From NCBI RefSeq assembly GCF_042427615.1, contig NZ_JBHMEZ010000032.1, positions 186,001-250,000 on the forward strand: a stretch of DNA of 64,000 nt. Direction: 5' to 3'. The translations under genes and the position numbers were made by a program. This DNA comes from Formosa undariae (lineage in GTDB: Bacteria; Bacteroidota; Bacteroidia; Flavobacteriales; Flavobacteriaceae). Below are positions 7,375 through 15,074 of this stretch, one piece after another (within the stretch, counting starts at the first letter, position 1; each line of letters begins with the position of its first letter). Below the pieces are notes generated by a model. That model was not told the DNA's origin. It saw only the letters and a list, made by a program, of their open reading frames with translations, and did not search any database.

Positions 7375-8922
7375 TTAGTATCCGTCATTTTGATTATAAA
7401 AATTAGGTAAATTATCCAATTCTCTTTGAGGAAAAGGAAGGTATTTCTTTTCATTTGTATAAAACAAACTATTTTGATTTGAAAATTCTTGTAAAACTTT
7501 ATCTGCTTCACCAAATCTTATTAAATCATACATACGTTGGTTTTCATAAACAAACTCTACTCTACGTTCGGCTAATAAATCAGCTTTCGTTAAGTTAACA
7601 ACCTCATCAAGTCCAGCTCTTAATCTTACTTCGTTAAAAGCATCTATCGCTCTAGAATCTGTAGTACTATTACCACCAGCTAATATTGCTTCAGAATATA
7701 ATAACAACACATCTGCATATCTTAATACGATCCAATCGTTATCTCCAATTTCACCAGGTGTAGGGAATTTAGCGTTAAACGTATCGTTTGTTTCAAGTGT
7801 TGGGTTATAAGACAAGGCATCAAAACTTACATAAAATCTTACTGGTTGTAATTCTGGAGTCATAACTTCTAAAAATTCGTTAGAAGCGATGTTCACCCCA
7901 TTAGAAGGTCCTTGTAAGGTCATTGCAAAACTAAAAGACTCTGAATCTGTTTGTACTTGTTCGTCTAAAGAACTATCTGCAGTAACATAAGTATCACTAC
8001 TCACTAAATCGTAAGCGATTGAAAAAATAACTTCGTCGTTAATTTCTAAACCTGAGTTATTAGACCAAGAACCATCTGGCACACCATCGGTAAATGTCCC
8101 ATCGATATCGTTACCGAATACATGTCCGAAATCTTGAATTAAATTTTTATAATTCTCGAAGTCTGAATCGTCACTACCTTGTTCTGTAAAAATCAAGCTA
8201 TACCCGTAAGTAGAACTATTTTCTACAACAGAAGCTAATAAAAGTTCTGCTTCTTTATAATTAGGAGAAGGCTGACTTAAATACGCTTTTGCAGCAAAAC
8301 TAATTGCAGCACCTGCAGACGGTCTGTATCTATCTACTGTAGCGTCTTGTAAATAAGCAATAGAGGTTTTAAAATCTTCTATAATTTTTTCGTAAACTAC
8401 AGCTGGGTCCAATTGAGGATAGTCGTAAGCTTCGTCTGCGTTAATGTCTAATACAGTATCTATATAAGGAATATTTTCATACGCTCTTATTAAGTTAAAG
8501 TGACATAATGCTCTCATAAAATAAGCTTCACCAACAGTGTACTGCTGATTTTCTGGAGCTAAAAATCTATTATCAATAATTGTATTTGCATGTTTAATGG
8601 TTGACATATTGTTTGAGTAATATGTTGCAACATCGCCGTTATTAGGGTCGATGTTATACGCATTAAACGCTGGATAGTTTCCGTTTTCTGTATTGGCTCT
8701 AACGTTATCAGATCTCAATTCAGAAATTAAAAATTCGTTAGCAGGAACTTTTTGATAGGCATCTAAAACTCCGTTAGCTAAGAATTTAAACCCGTCGTCT
8801 GTTTGAAGTAACTCTTCAATAGAAAGAGCGGTCGGGTTTGAAAGGTCAAGTTCTTCTTCGCAACTTGTAAATAAAGCTACAAGTGAAAAACAAATTAATA
8901 TGTTTTTATATAAATTCATCAT
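7375..8922 (-). CDS. SusD/RagB-family outer-membrane glycan-binding lipoprotein
   Basis: 515 residues. A lipoprotein signal ends in LFTSC near residue 20 and is followed by acidic residues, which in this phylum favours surface export. The helical SusD scaffold is recognisable: VGEAYFMRALCHFNLIRAY (tetratricopeptide-like), AAISFAAKAYL, and near the C-terminus the RYADVLLLYSEAI motif followed by AIDAFNEVRLRAGL and ERRVEFVYENQRMYDLIRFG, which close SusD proteins. It lies 10 bp after susC and would form the lid of the SusC channel. The alginate-oligomer specificity is inferred from the lyases around it. Two adjacent ATG codons are possible starts. Confidence 0.95.
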   Translation of the reverse strand: MMNLYKNILICFSLVALFTSCEEELDLSNPTALSIEELLQTDDGFKFLANGVLDAYQKVPANEFLISELRSDNVRANTENGNYPAFNAYNIDPNNGDVATYYSNNMSTIKHANTIIDNRFLAPENQQYTVGEAYFMRALCHFNLIRAYENIPYIDTVLDINADEAYDYPQLDPAVVYEKIIEDFKTSIAYLQDATVDRYRPSAGAAISFAAKAYLSQPSPNYKEAELLLASVVENSSTYGYSLIFTEQGSDDSDFENYKNLIQDFGHVFGNDIDGTFTDGVPDGSWSNNSGLEINDEVIFSIAYDLVSSDTYVTADSSLDEQVQTDSESFSFAMTLQGPSNGVNIASNEFLEVMTPELQPVRFYVSFDALSYNPTLETNDTFNAKFPTPGEIGDNDWIVLRYADVLLLYSEAILAGGNSTTDSRAIDAFNEVRLRAGLDEVVNLTKADLLAERRVEFVYENQRMYDLIRFGEADKVLQEFSNQNSLFYTNEKKYLPFPQRELDNLPNFYNQNDGY

Positions 8923-8932
8923 GTCTAATTAT

Positions 8933-11900
8933 TTAAAATTGAAAGTTAAGCCCTGCTGAAATGGTTCTAACTATTGGACCATCTCCTCTTTGGTAACCCG
9001 CTGTTAATGGTGTATTCGCATTATCTGAAGTTTGACCTGCTGCTTCTGGATTAAATCCTTCGTAATCACTAGCTGTAAAGAAAAGTAAGTTTTCTCCAGA
9101 GATATAGAATCTTAGTCTATCGATTTTGTACTTAGAAGTAAATGATTCAGGAATCGTGTAACCAATAGTTACGTTTCTTAATGCTATAAATGAAGCATCT
9201 TGAATATGATCGTCTGTAAATCTTCTGTGTACTGTTAAGTCTCTGTCTGGGAAGTTAGCGACTTCATTTACTGAAGACTCACTAGCGTAATACAGCTGAT
9301 CTAAATCTGCTACTCTTACTTCTCCTCCTTGAGATCCTTGCCATTGCATTGCGAAATCGAAATCGTACAATCTAATGTCTGTATTAACACCCCAGTTAAA
9401 ATCTGGATAAGGGTTACCTATTTCCGTTCTATCTTCATCATCGATAATACCATCGTTATTTAAATCTTTTACATATACATCTGCAAAATCATTATTAAAT
9501 CTATTGAAAGGATTGTCTACCCATTCTAATGGAATTTCTTTTTCATAAACCCAACCGTAGAATGATGTAATAGGCTGACCATTTCTAGCGATAAATTCTG
9601 TTGCTCTGGTATCTTGATCAATTCTTGAAATAATTTGATCGTTTTTACCTAAACTCACAACCTCATTTCTGTTTAAAGAAAATTGTCCTGAAGCTCTCCA
9701 ACTGAAATTCTCTGTAGAGATAATTCTAGCGCTTAATTCAATTTCTACACCTTCATTTTTAACCTCTCCAAGGTTTTGTAAATAATTATCTGTTCCGTAA
9801 ACACCTGGTACTGGAGCAAAAAGGATTAAATCTTTACTACTTCTAGTATAGTAATCTACACCTAATGTAATTATTCCTCTACCAAAAGTAACATCGACAC
9901 CTGGGTTAAATTCTACTAATTGTTCCCATCCTAAATCTTGATTTGCTAATGTTACCGCTTTAACTCCTGTTACGCCATTATAACCAACAGTACTAAACGT
10001 TTCTTCGAATCTGTAAAGTGAGTTAAAAATGTTACTTGTAATTTCGTTAGAACCTGAAATACCGTAACTCGCTCTTAATTTTAAGAAGGTTACAAAATCA
10101 CTAGACGATAAGAAATCTTCGTTAGACAGCACCCAACCTACAGAAGCTGCAGGGAAGAAACCAAATCTTGTGTTTGTTCCAAATCGAGTACTACCATCTG
10201 TACGCGCAGATAATTGCACTAAATATTTTTCGCTATAGTTATAATCTATTCTTCCGAAGTATGATACTAATTTATCTGTACCGTTATCTGTAAATGTTGT
10301 TCCTCCGTCTGCAAGAGCAATGTTGTTATTAAAATCGTTAGTATACCCTACCGCTTCAGATTCTTGAGTGTAAAAATCTCTTCTTGTATATTCGAAACCA
10401 AACACTGAGTTAAAATCGTGTTTACCAAATGATGTGTTATACTTAAGTAAAGATTCGAATGCATATTGATTTAATTCATCTCTAGACTCTAAACGGAAAG
10501 ATTCTTGATCTCTGTTTTCTTGTCCGTATAAGTAATCGCTATTATTTGATTTGCTATGTCTGAATACACCAGAAATACCTTGTCTAAAACTAAGACCTTT
10601 CGCTAATTTAAAATCTAAATAAGCAGAAGTGTTTAAACTTAATTTTTTAGATAATCTAGAACGTTCTAAGTAATGTACTAATGGGTGAACGTTTTTAGTT
10701 GTAGATAATGTTAAACCACCAGAAGTTAAATCGCTAACTAAAGGAAGACCTGTATTAGGATCTCTAGCAATAGCTCTTGGATTATCAGGATCTACAGTAA
10801 ACACGTGATCGAAAGCTCTTGAGAAACCATAACTACCAACACCTAAATTTTCGAATAATTTACCCGCATCAGTCGATACTCCTGGTTCTGTAGAAAAATT
10901 AGTTACATATGGCATATGCTCTTCAGTTAAGTAAAGCGGTAAATGACCATATTGTCTTAATGGATCTGTAAATCTTGTTGGTACTCTAACTTGATCATTA
11001 TAGTTTGCAGACAAGTTAGCACCAAACTTAATTTTCTTATTTTTAGACTTACTATCTACTTTTATTCTTGCATTAAACTTAGAGAAGTTATCGTTTAAAA
11101 CTACCCCTTCGTCTTCAAGAAAACCTAAAGAAGCCGTATAGCTTGTTAAATCCGTTCCACCTCTTACTGCTAATGAATGATTTTTAATGAAACCACCATT
11201 AAAAATTTCGTCTTGCCAGTTTGTTTCACCACCTCCTAAAGAAGCAATAAAATCCATAGCTTCTAATTCTGCATATGCATTATCATAATATCTATTAATA
11301 TCATCATATCTTGAACTACTTGGAGAAATAGCGCTTACAGTTTCCTGTAACCCATTTAATCTATTTCTTTCGTCGTTAATAGTGGTATTAAAGTTATCGT
11401 TGTTGGTTGTAAATTTATAACCCGTAAACGTGTTATAAGAGAAAGACGTTTTCCCCGCAACACCTTCTTTTAACGTTACAAGGATTACCCCATTTGCACC
11501 ACGAGAACCGTAAATTGCAACAGAAGACGCATCCTTTAATACACTTAAAGATTCAATGTTGTTGTTATCGATAGAACCTAAAATATCTGGCTCTGAACCT
11601 AAAACAACACCATCAACAACGATTAATGGAGACGAAGAACCAGTGATAGAACCAGGTCCTCTCATTGTAATCTTAGGATCCCCACCAGCCTCAGAAGACA
11701 CGGTTTGAATTCTTAAACCTGCAACCTTACCTTGTAATGCATCTTCTACACGCGATACAGAACGATCTACGATTTCCTTAGAATCTACTTTAGTTAAGGC
11801 ACTTGTTATATTCTTTTCCTTTTGGTCACCGTAACCAATAATTACGACTTCGTCTAATTGAGATACATCCTCAACTAAACTTACATTCATTGATGGATTG

Positions 11901-12154
11901 GCTTGTACTGTCTTAGTTTGAGACACGTAACCAATGTAAGAGAACTGTAAAGCTTCACCTTGATCTACTTTAATTTCATAATTTCCATCAAAATCTGTAG
12001 TTGCTCCACGAGATGTTCCTACAACAAGGACATTTACCCCCGGAATCGGGACACCCTGTTCGTCTGAAACGAGACCCGAAACTACATCCTGTGCAAACAA
12101 TGCCGTGTTTAGCAACAGAACTACATACAATACTAATTGTTTTTTCAAATTCAT
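8933..12154 (-). CDS. SusC/RagA-family TonB-linked outer-membrane transporter
   Basis: 1073 residues from the ATG at 12152-12154, chosen because it begins a proper signal peptide (MNLKKQLVLYVVLLL, ending at LFAQ); an in-frame ATG at 12227-12229 would bury it. After the signal come a carboxypeptidase-regulatory-like domain (VSGLVSDEQGVPIPGVNVLV, DFDGNYEI), the plug with the SusC signature region (VDGVVLGSEPDILGSID, SVLKDASSVAIYGSRGANGV) and a long beta-barrel ending in aromatic F-Q-F. It opens the five-gene transcription unit susC-susD-PKD-PKD-PL7. It would move alginate oligosaccharides across the outer membrane with TonB energy. Its mRNA leader appears to be about 280 nt long. Confidence 0.95.
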   Translation of the reverse strand: MNLKKQLVLYVVLLLNTALFAQDVVSGLVSDEQGVPIPGVNVLVVGTSRGATTDFDGNYEIKVDQGEALQFSYIGYVSQTKTVQANPSMNVSLVEDVSQLDEVVIIGYGDQKEKNITSALTKVDSKEIVDRSVSRVEDALQGKVAGLRIQTVSSEAGGDPKITMRGPGSITGSSSPLIVVDGVVLGSEPDILGSIDNNNIESLSVLKDASSVAIYGSRGANGVILVTLKEGVAGKTSFSYNTFTGYKFTTNNDNFNTTINDERNRLNGLQETVSAISPSSSRYDDINRYYDNAYAELEAMDFIASLGGGETNWQDEIFNGGFIKNHSLAVRGGTDLTSYTASLGFLEDEGVVLNDNFSKFNARIKVDSKSKNKKIKFGANLSANYNDQVRVPTRFTDPLRQYGHLPLYLTEEHMPYVTNFSTEPGVSTDAGKLFENLGVGSYGFSRAFDHVFTVDPDNPRAIARDPNTGLPLVSDLTSGGLTLSTTKNVHPLVHYLERSRLSKKLSLNTSAYLDFKLAKGLSFRQGISGVFRHSKSNNSDYLYGQENRDQESFRLESRDELNQYAFESLLKYNTSFGKHDFNSVFGFEYTRRDFYTQESEAVGYTNDFNNNIALADGGTTFTDNGTDKLVSYFGRIDYNYSEKYLVQLSARTDGSTRFGTNTRFGFFPAASVGWVLSNEDFLSSSDFVTFLKLRASYGISGSNEITSNIFNSLYRFEETFSTVGYNGVTGVKAVTLANQDLGWEQLVEFNPGVDVTFGRGIITLGVDYYTRSSKDLILFAPVPGVYGTDNYLQNLGEVKNEGVEIELSARIISTENFSWRASGQFSLNRNEVVSLGKNDQIISRIDQDTRATEFIARNGQPITSFYGWVYEKEIPLEWVDNPFNRFNNDFADVYVKDLNNDGIIDDEDRTEIGNPYPDFNWGVNTDIRLYDFDFAMQWQGSQGGEVRVADLDQLYYASESSVNEVANFPDRDLTVHRRFTDDHIQDASFIALRNVTIGYTIPESFTSKYKIDRLRFYISGENLLFFTASDYEGFNPEAAGQTSDNANTPLTAGYQRGDGPIVRTISAGLNFQF

Positions 12155-12437
12155 TTGTTGTTGTTTTAGTAATAAAAAATTTAGAACTTTTTTTAAGACT
12201 AGTAATCTTAAACTTTCAATAGAAAACAAGCTCCTGTGTTCTAAATAACTGCCGACGCAAAATGTATTTAATTCAATTTATTTTGCAACAGCACCTACTT
12301 TTAAACAGTAGCAGAACCACTTGATTTACCCCAAGAAAAGTAGAGGATAATCAAATAATTTTGTTTCTAAATCAGTAAAAAATAAGAACTAATCAATTTT
12401 AAGGTTTGTTAAAAAAACCAATCTGGTTGACCAGATT
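12155..12437 (-). other. long untranslated leader of susC
   Basis: The only good -7 element upstream of susC is at 12445-12452, which would start transcription near 12438 and leave about 280 nt before the ATG. The segment has no convincing ORF. It contains an inverted repeat GCAAAAT ... ATTTTGC (about 12256-12287) and a short CTACT ... AGTAG stem. Leaders of SusC genes in Bacteroides are known targets of small and antisense RNAs; whether that applies here is unknown. Confidence 0.45.
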
Positions 12438-12452
12438 GGTTGACCAAAGATA
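12424..12452 (-). promoter_or_regulatory. susC promoter with double operator
   Basis: Two identical copies of TGGTTGACCA (12424-12433 and 12437-12446) are separated by GAT, a 13-bp repeat distance. On the minus strand the -7 element TATCTTTG (12445-12452) runs into the second copy, sharing two bases, so the expected transcription start lies inside the operator. No clear -33 TTG is seen at the right distance. A protein bound here would block RNA polymerase, which fits repression by the GntR regulator at 2944-3648. Confidence 0.75.
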
Positions 12453-12491
12453 TATTAATTATATGTTAAAAAAAAATAATGCCACAAAAAA

Positions 12492-12526
12492 AAGTGCCTT
12501 TTAATAATAATTATTAAAAGGCACTT
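12492..12526 (-). terminator. Rho-independent terminator of the PL6-PL17 transcript
   Basis: A perfect 15-bp stem (12492-12506 with 12512-12526) encloses a 5-base loop; the core is AAGTGCCTTTTAATA and its complement. On the minus strand it is followed by a U-run (complement of the A-run at 12485-12493). It stands just upstream of the susC promoter and insulates the two alginate operons. Confidence 0.85.
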
Positions 12527-12809
12527 GATCCCACAGTATATTTCTCAAAACTAGAAACATACCCTATTTTTTATTGCAATTTTACTTGGCTATAAAGCCT
12601 TCATATTTCGAACTAAATACATTAATTAATTTTCTCGATTCTTTTGCGGTTTCTCCCGTGCTTAAATGGCTCTAAAACACATTAAACACCTTCAATTGTT
12701 AATTAAAATACAAATTAGTGTTCGTGAGCCGTAAATCTCTAACCTTGTTTTTAATTAAAGAAGTCTTCAAAATAATTTTAAATCTTACGACGTATTTAGT
12801 CCGTAAAAA
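12527..12809 (-). other. 284-bp gap between the PL17 stop and its terminator
   Basis: No intact gene is visible. One minus-strand frame shows a short stretch ending TGETAKESRKLINVFSSKY and then EGFIAK before a stop near 12580, broken upstream by an in-frame TAG. It could be a long 3' untranslated region or the remains of a gene; the composition is not informative enough to decide. Confidence 0.35.
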
Positions 12810-15041
12810 TTATTGTTTTTTAAAGTAGCTTACTCCCGTCCAAGTATAAACTTTAGCGTTTAACTTTAACTCGTGTTTCTGAGTTTTTGAAGCCTCCGAA
12901 TTTGACATAATAAATACAAATTCATCACCATTCATCATTGTGATTTGAATAGCAGAATAATCTACACCACTTTTCAATACACTTAGTTTTGAAATACTAG
13001 AAAATGCATTTTCAGAAAACTCACTTACCGAATTATAACTACCATGTGTCTCAAGAACTGAAGCAAATAATGCACTATCGGTATTCTTTCTTACTATTAA
13101 AACAGGATCTGGTCTTAAGTTGTACTCTGGATCATTTGCACCTATACGTCCAAAAATTAAATCATCTTCTGCATCTGCTGTAGTTGTAAGTGTAAAAAAT
13201 GTATCATGACTTCTCCACGTTAACGCAGCATCTCCAGTTGTAGAACGTCCTGACCCTTCTTTCCATAAATGTTGGTATCCATGATCTTTACCTAATGTAG
13301 AAAGTGTCTGATACTTCTCATAATCGAAACTTGTTGATATCACTTGTCCTAAATAATAGAATGGCAAATCGAACTGATGCTTCTTATCTGAATTTACTTG
13401 CATTAAATCTAAAAGCACTGGTTGCTCAAAACTCTCGTTGTTAAGCATTACCGTTGTGCGTTGCATTACAGTTCCTGGGTAAGCGTTAACCTCTTTTGCA
13501 CTTGAAATTTGAACATCTGGATTTTCGACATCGAACACATACATATCTGAATGGTGTAGACTTCCTACGTCATATTTTCCACCAAAATGAGATGTTTCAT
13601 CTTGTACTATAGTGTTATGAGCAATAGTTTGTTTTGCCCATGTTTTGTTTTCTTTTAAATAACCACCACCATTTTTTTGTTCAATATTTACAAAACGTGC
13701 TAATCCGTAATCTTGTAAGACTTCATTTCCTTCATGAAAAAGTGAAATAGATAATTTGTCGTAATGTCCGTGGCTTAATCCTTGCGCGGCATTTTTACCT
13801 ACAAGTGTTAAGTCATCATTTTTAGTTGAACGTAATATAGAAATAGCACCTTGATCACCATCTGCACCATCTGTTAATAACAACGATTTCTTATCGAATG
13901 GTTTTGCTTTACCATCGCGAATATCCATTGCTACTGCTAAACCTGTTTGATCTAATTGTACGCGACCTTGTTCTTGCGCAATACTTAATAAGCTTGGGTC
14001 TCTATCTCCATAATAATATGCGATATCTAAAGCAGATACTAAAGACGCTGTATAATAAGACATTCCTTTTTGAGAATCATTTAAGGCAAAAAACTCACCG
14101 TCTTTATCGGTTAAATTCATTAATGCATCTACACCTTTTAATAACACACCATTTTTATGTTCGAATGGTTTTACTTCTGGTTTTACATTTTGTAATGCTT
14201 CACCAAAAATCATAAATGGGTACATCGCGTAACGCTGGTAATATGCACCTTCGGTATAATATCCATCTGGAGAAAAAGGCTCTTCTAAGTTTGCTAAGAA
14301 ACCTGCTTTTTGTCCTTCAACAAAAATATCACCACCATCGTTATCTTTACCTGCATCTAATTTTAAATCCTTAATTCCGTATAATGCTCTATCCACTAAA
14401 GCATCGTCATCCATAACTAAGGCAATCATACCAACAGCGACATTCCCCCATGTACTATGGTTATGAATTCTGTTAAAAAACTGAGGTGTATCTACAGACA
14501 AGAAATCTGCCATAGGTTTAAAAAGGTTCTTTTCGATGTATTTAACTTCTTTTTTCGATAAGAAATTATACACACAATCGTAAGCCTGACTCGTATATAC
14601 CAACCAAACCGAATCGTTTAAACATTGCCAGAATAATTTACCTCTTGCATACGATCTTTCTTGTGGGTGTCTTGGTAAGCCCGGAAACATTTTTGCGTAT
14701 TCCATTAACATATCACGCACATAAATGGCATATTTTTCATCACCAAGAATCTGATACAATACACCAGCTTCTTGCATGGTTAAGTAATTTAATTTATGTT
14801 GCTCGTGTGTATACCCACCAGCCATATCTTTTGGCACAGGAACATCGATTCCTTTTAAAATCTGGGCATCTACTTTCTCTTTTACTTGAGCTAAAGTCGC
14901 ATCAAATAAAGGAACATTCCCCAATTGTGCTTTAATATCATTAACCCCTTGTTTGGTTAAAATTAAATTGGGATGTTCTTGAGCTAATCCGTTTTGCGCA
15001 ATAAGAACACAACAAATAAAAACGATTCTTTTTAATAACAT
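12810..15041 (-). CDS. PL17-family (exo)oligoalginate lyase
   Basis: 743 residues. A signal peptide (MLLKRIVFICCVLIA, cleaved near NGLAQ) leads into an alginate-lyase alpha/alpha barrel with NHSTWGN (Asn194, His195) and YYTEGAYYQRYA (from residue 261), followed by a heparinase II/III-like beta-sheet domain with GLSHGHYDKL (Tyr427). These match the Asn, His and Tyr residues known to be catalytic or substrate-binding in PL17 enzymes. There is no lipobox, so the enzyme is probably periplasmic, where it would release unsaturated monomer from imported oligomers. It lies 33 bp after the PL6 gene and is probably cotranscribed from the operator promoter upstream of that gene. Confidence 0.94.
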   Translation of the reverse strand: MLLKRIVFICCVLIAQNGLAQEHPNLILTKQGVNDIKAQLGNVPLFDATLAQVKEKVDAQILKGIDVPVPKDMAGGYTHEQHKLNYLTMQEAGVLYQILGDEKYAIYVRDMLMEYAKMFPGLPRHPQERSYARGKLFWQCLNDSVWLVYTSQAYDCVYNFLSKKEVKYIEKNLFKPMADFLSVDTPQFFNRIHNHSTWGNVAVGMIALVMDDDALVDRALYGIKDLKLDAGKDNDGGDIFVEGQKAGFLANLEEPFSPDGYYTEGAYYQRYAMYPFMIFGEALQNVKPEVKPFEHKNGVLLKGVDALMNLTDKDGEFFALNDSQKGMSYYTASLVSALDIAYYYGDRDPSLLSIAQEQGRVQLDQTGLAVAMDIRDGKAKPFDKKSLLLTDGADGDQGAISILRSTKNDDLTLVGKNAAQGLSHGHYDKLSISLFHEGNEVLQDYGLARFVNIEQKNGGGYLKENKTWAKQTIAHNTIVQDETSHFGGKYDVGSLHHSDMYVFDVENPDVQISSAKEVNAYPGTVMQRTTVMLNNESFEQPVLLDLMQVNSDKKHQFDLPFYYLGQVISTSFDYEKYQTLSTLGKDHGYQHLWKEGSGRSTTGDAALTWRSHDTFFTLTTTADAEDDLIFGRIGANDPEYNLRPDPVLIVRKNTDSALFASVLETHGSYNSVSEFSENAFSSISKLSVLKSGVDYSAIQITMMNGDEFVFIMSNSEASKTQKHELKLNAKVYTWTGVSYFKKQ

Positions 15042-15045
15042 AAGT

Positions 15046-15070
15046 GTTTGTTTGTTTGTTTGTTTGTTTG
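15046..15070. repeat. GTTT tetranucleotide repeat, six copies
   Basis: Six perfect GTTT units plus a final G occupy most of the 33 bp between the PL6 stop and the PL17 start; in the mRNA they read as CAAA repeats ending a few bases before the PL17 ATG. A shorter related run (TTGTTTGTTTGTTA) stands before the PL6 ATG. Such runs can slip in replication; here a length change would alter the spacing before the start codon rather than a reading frame. Confidence 0.9.
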
Positions 15071-15074
15071 AAAT

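Noticed and set aside
7362..7514. 51-residue N-terminal extension of the PKD lipoprotein
   Set aside because: It overlaps the susD coding end and hides the clear LTAC lipobox signal peptide that begins at 7361.
12155..12229. Longer N-terminus of SusC from the ATG at 12229
   Set aside because: It puts 25 residues before a standard signal peptide and is not needed; the inner Met gives the expected export signal.
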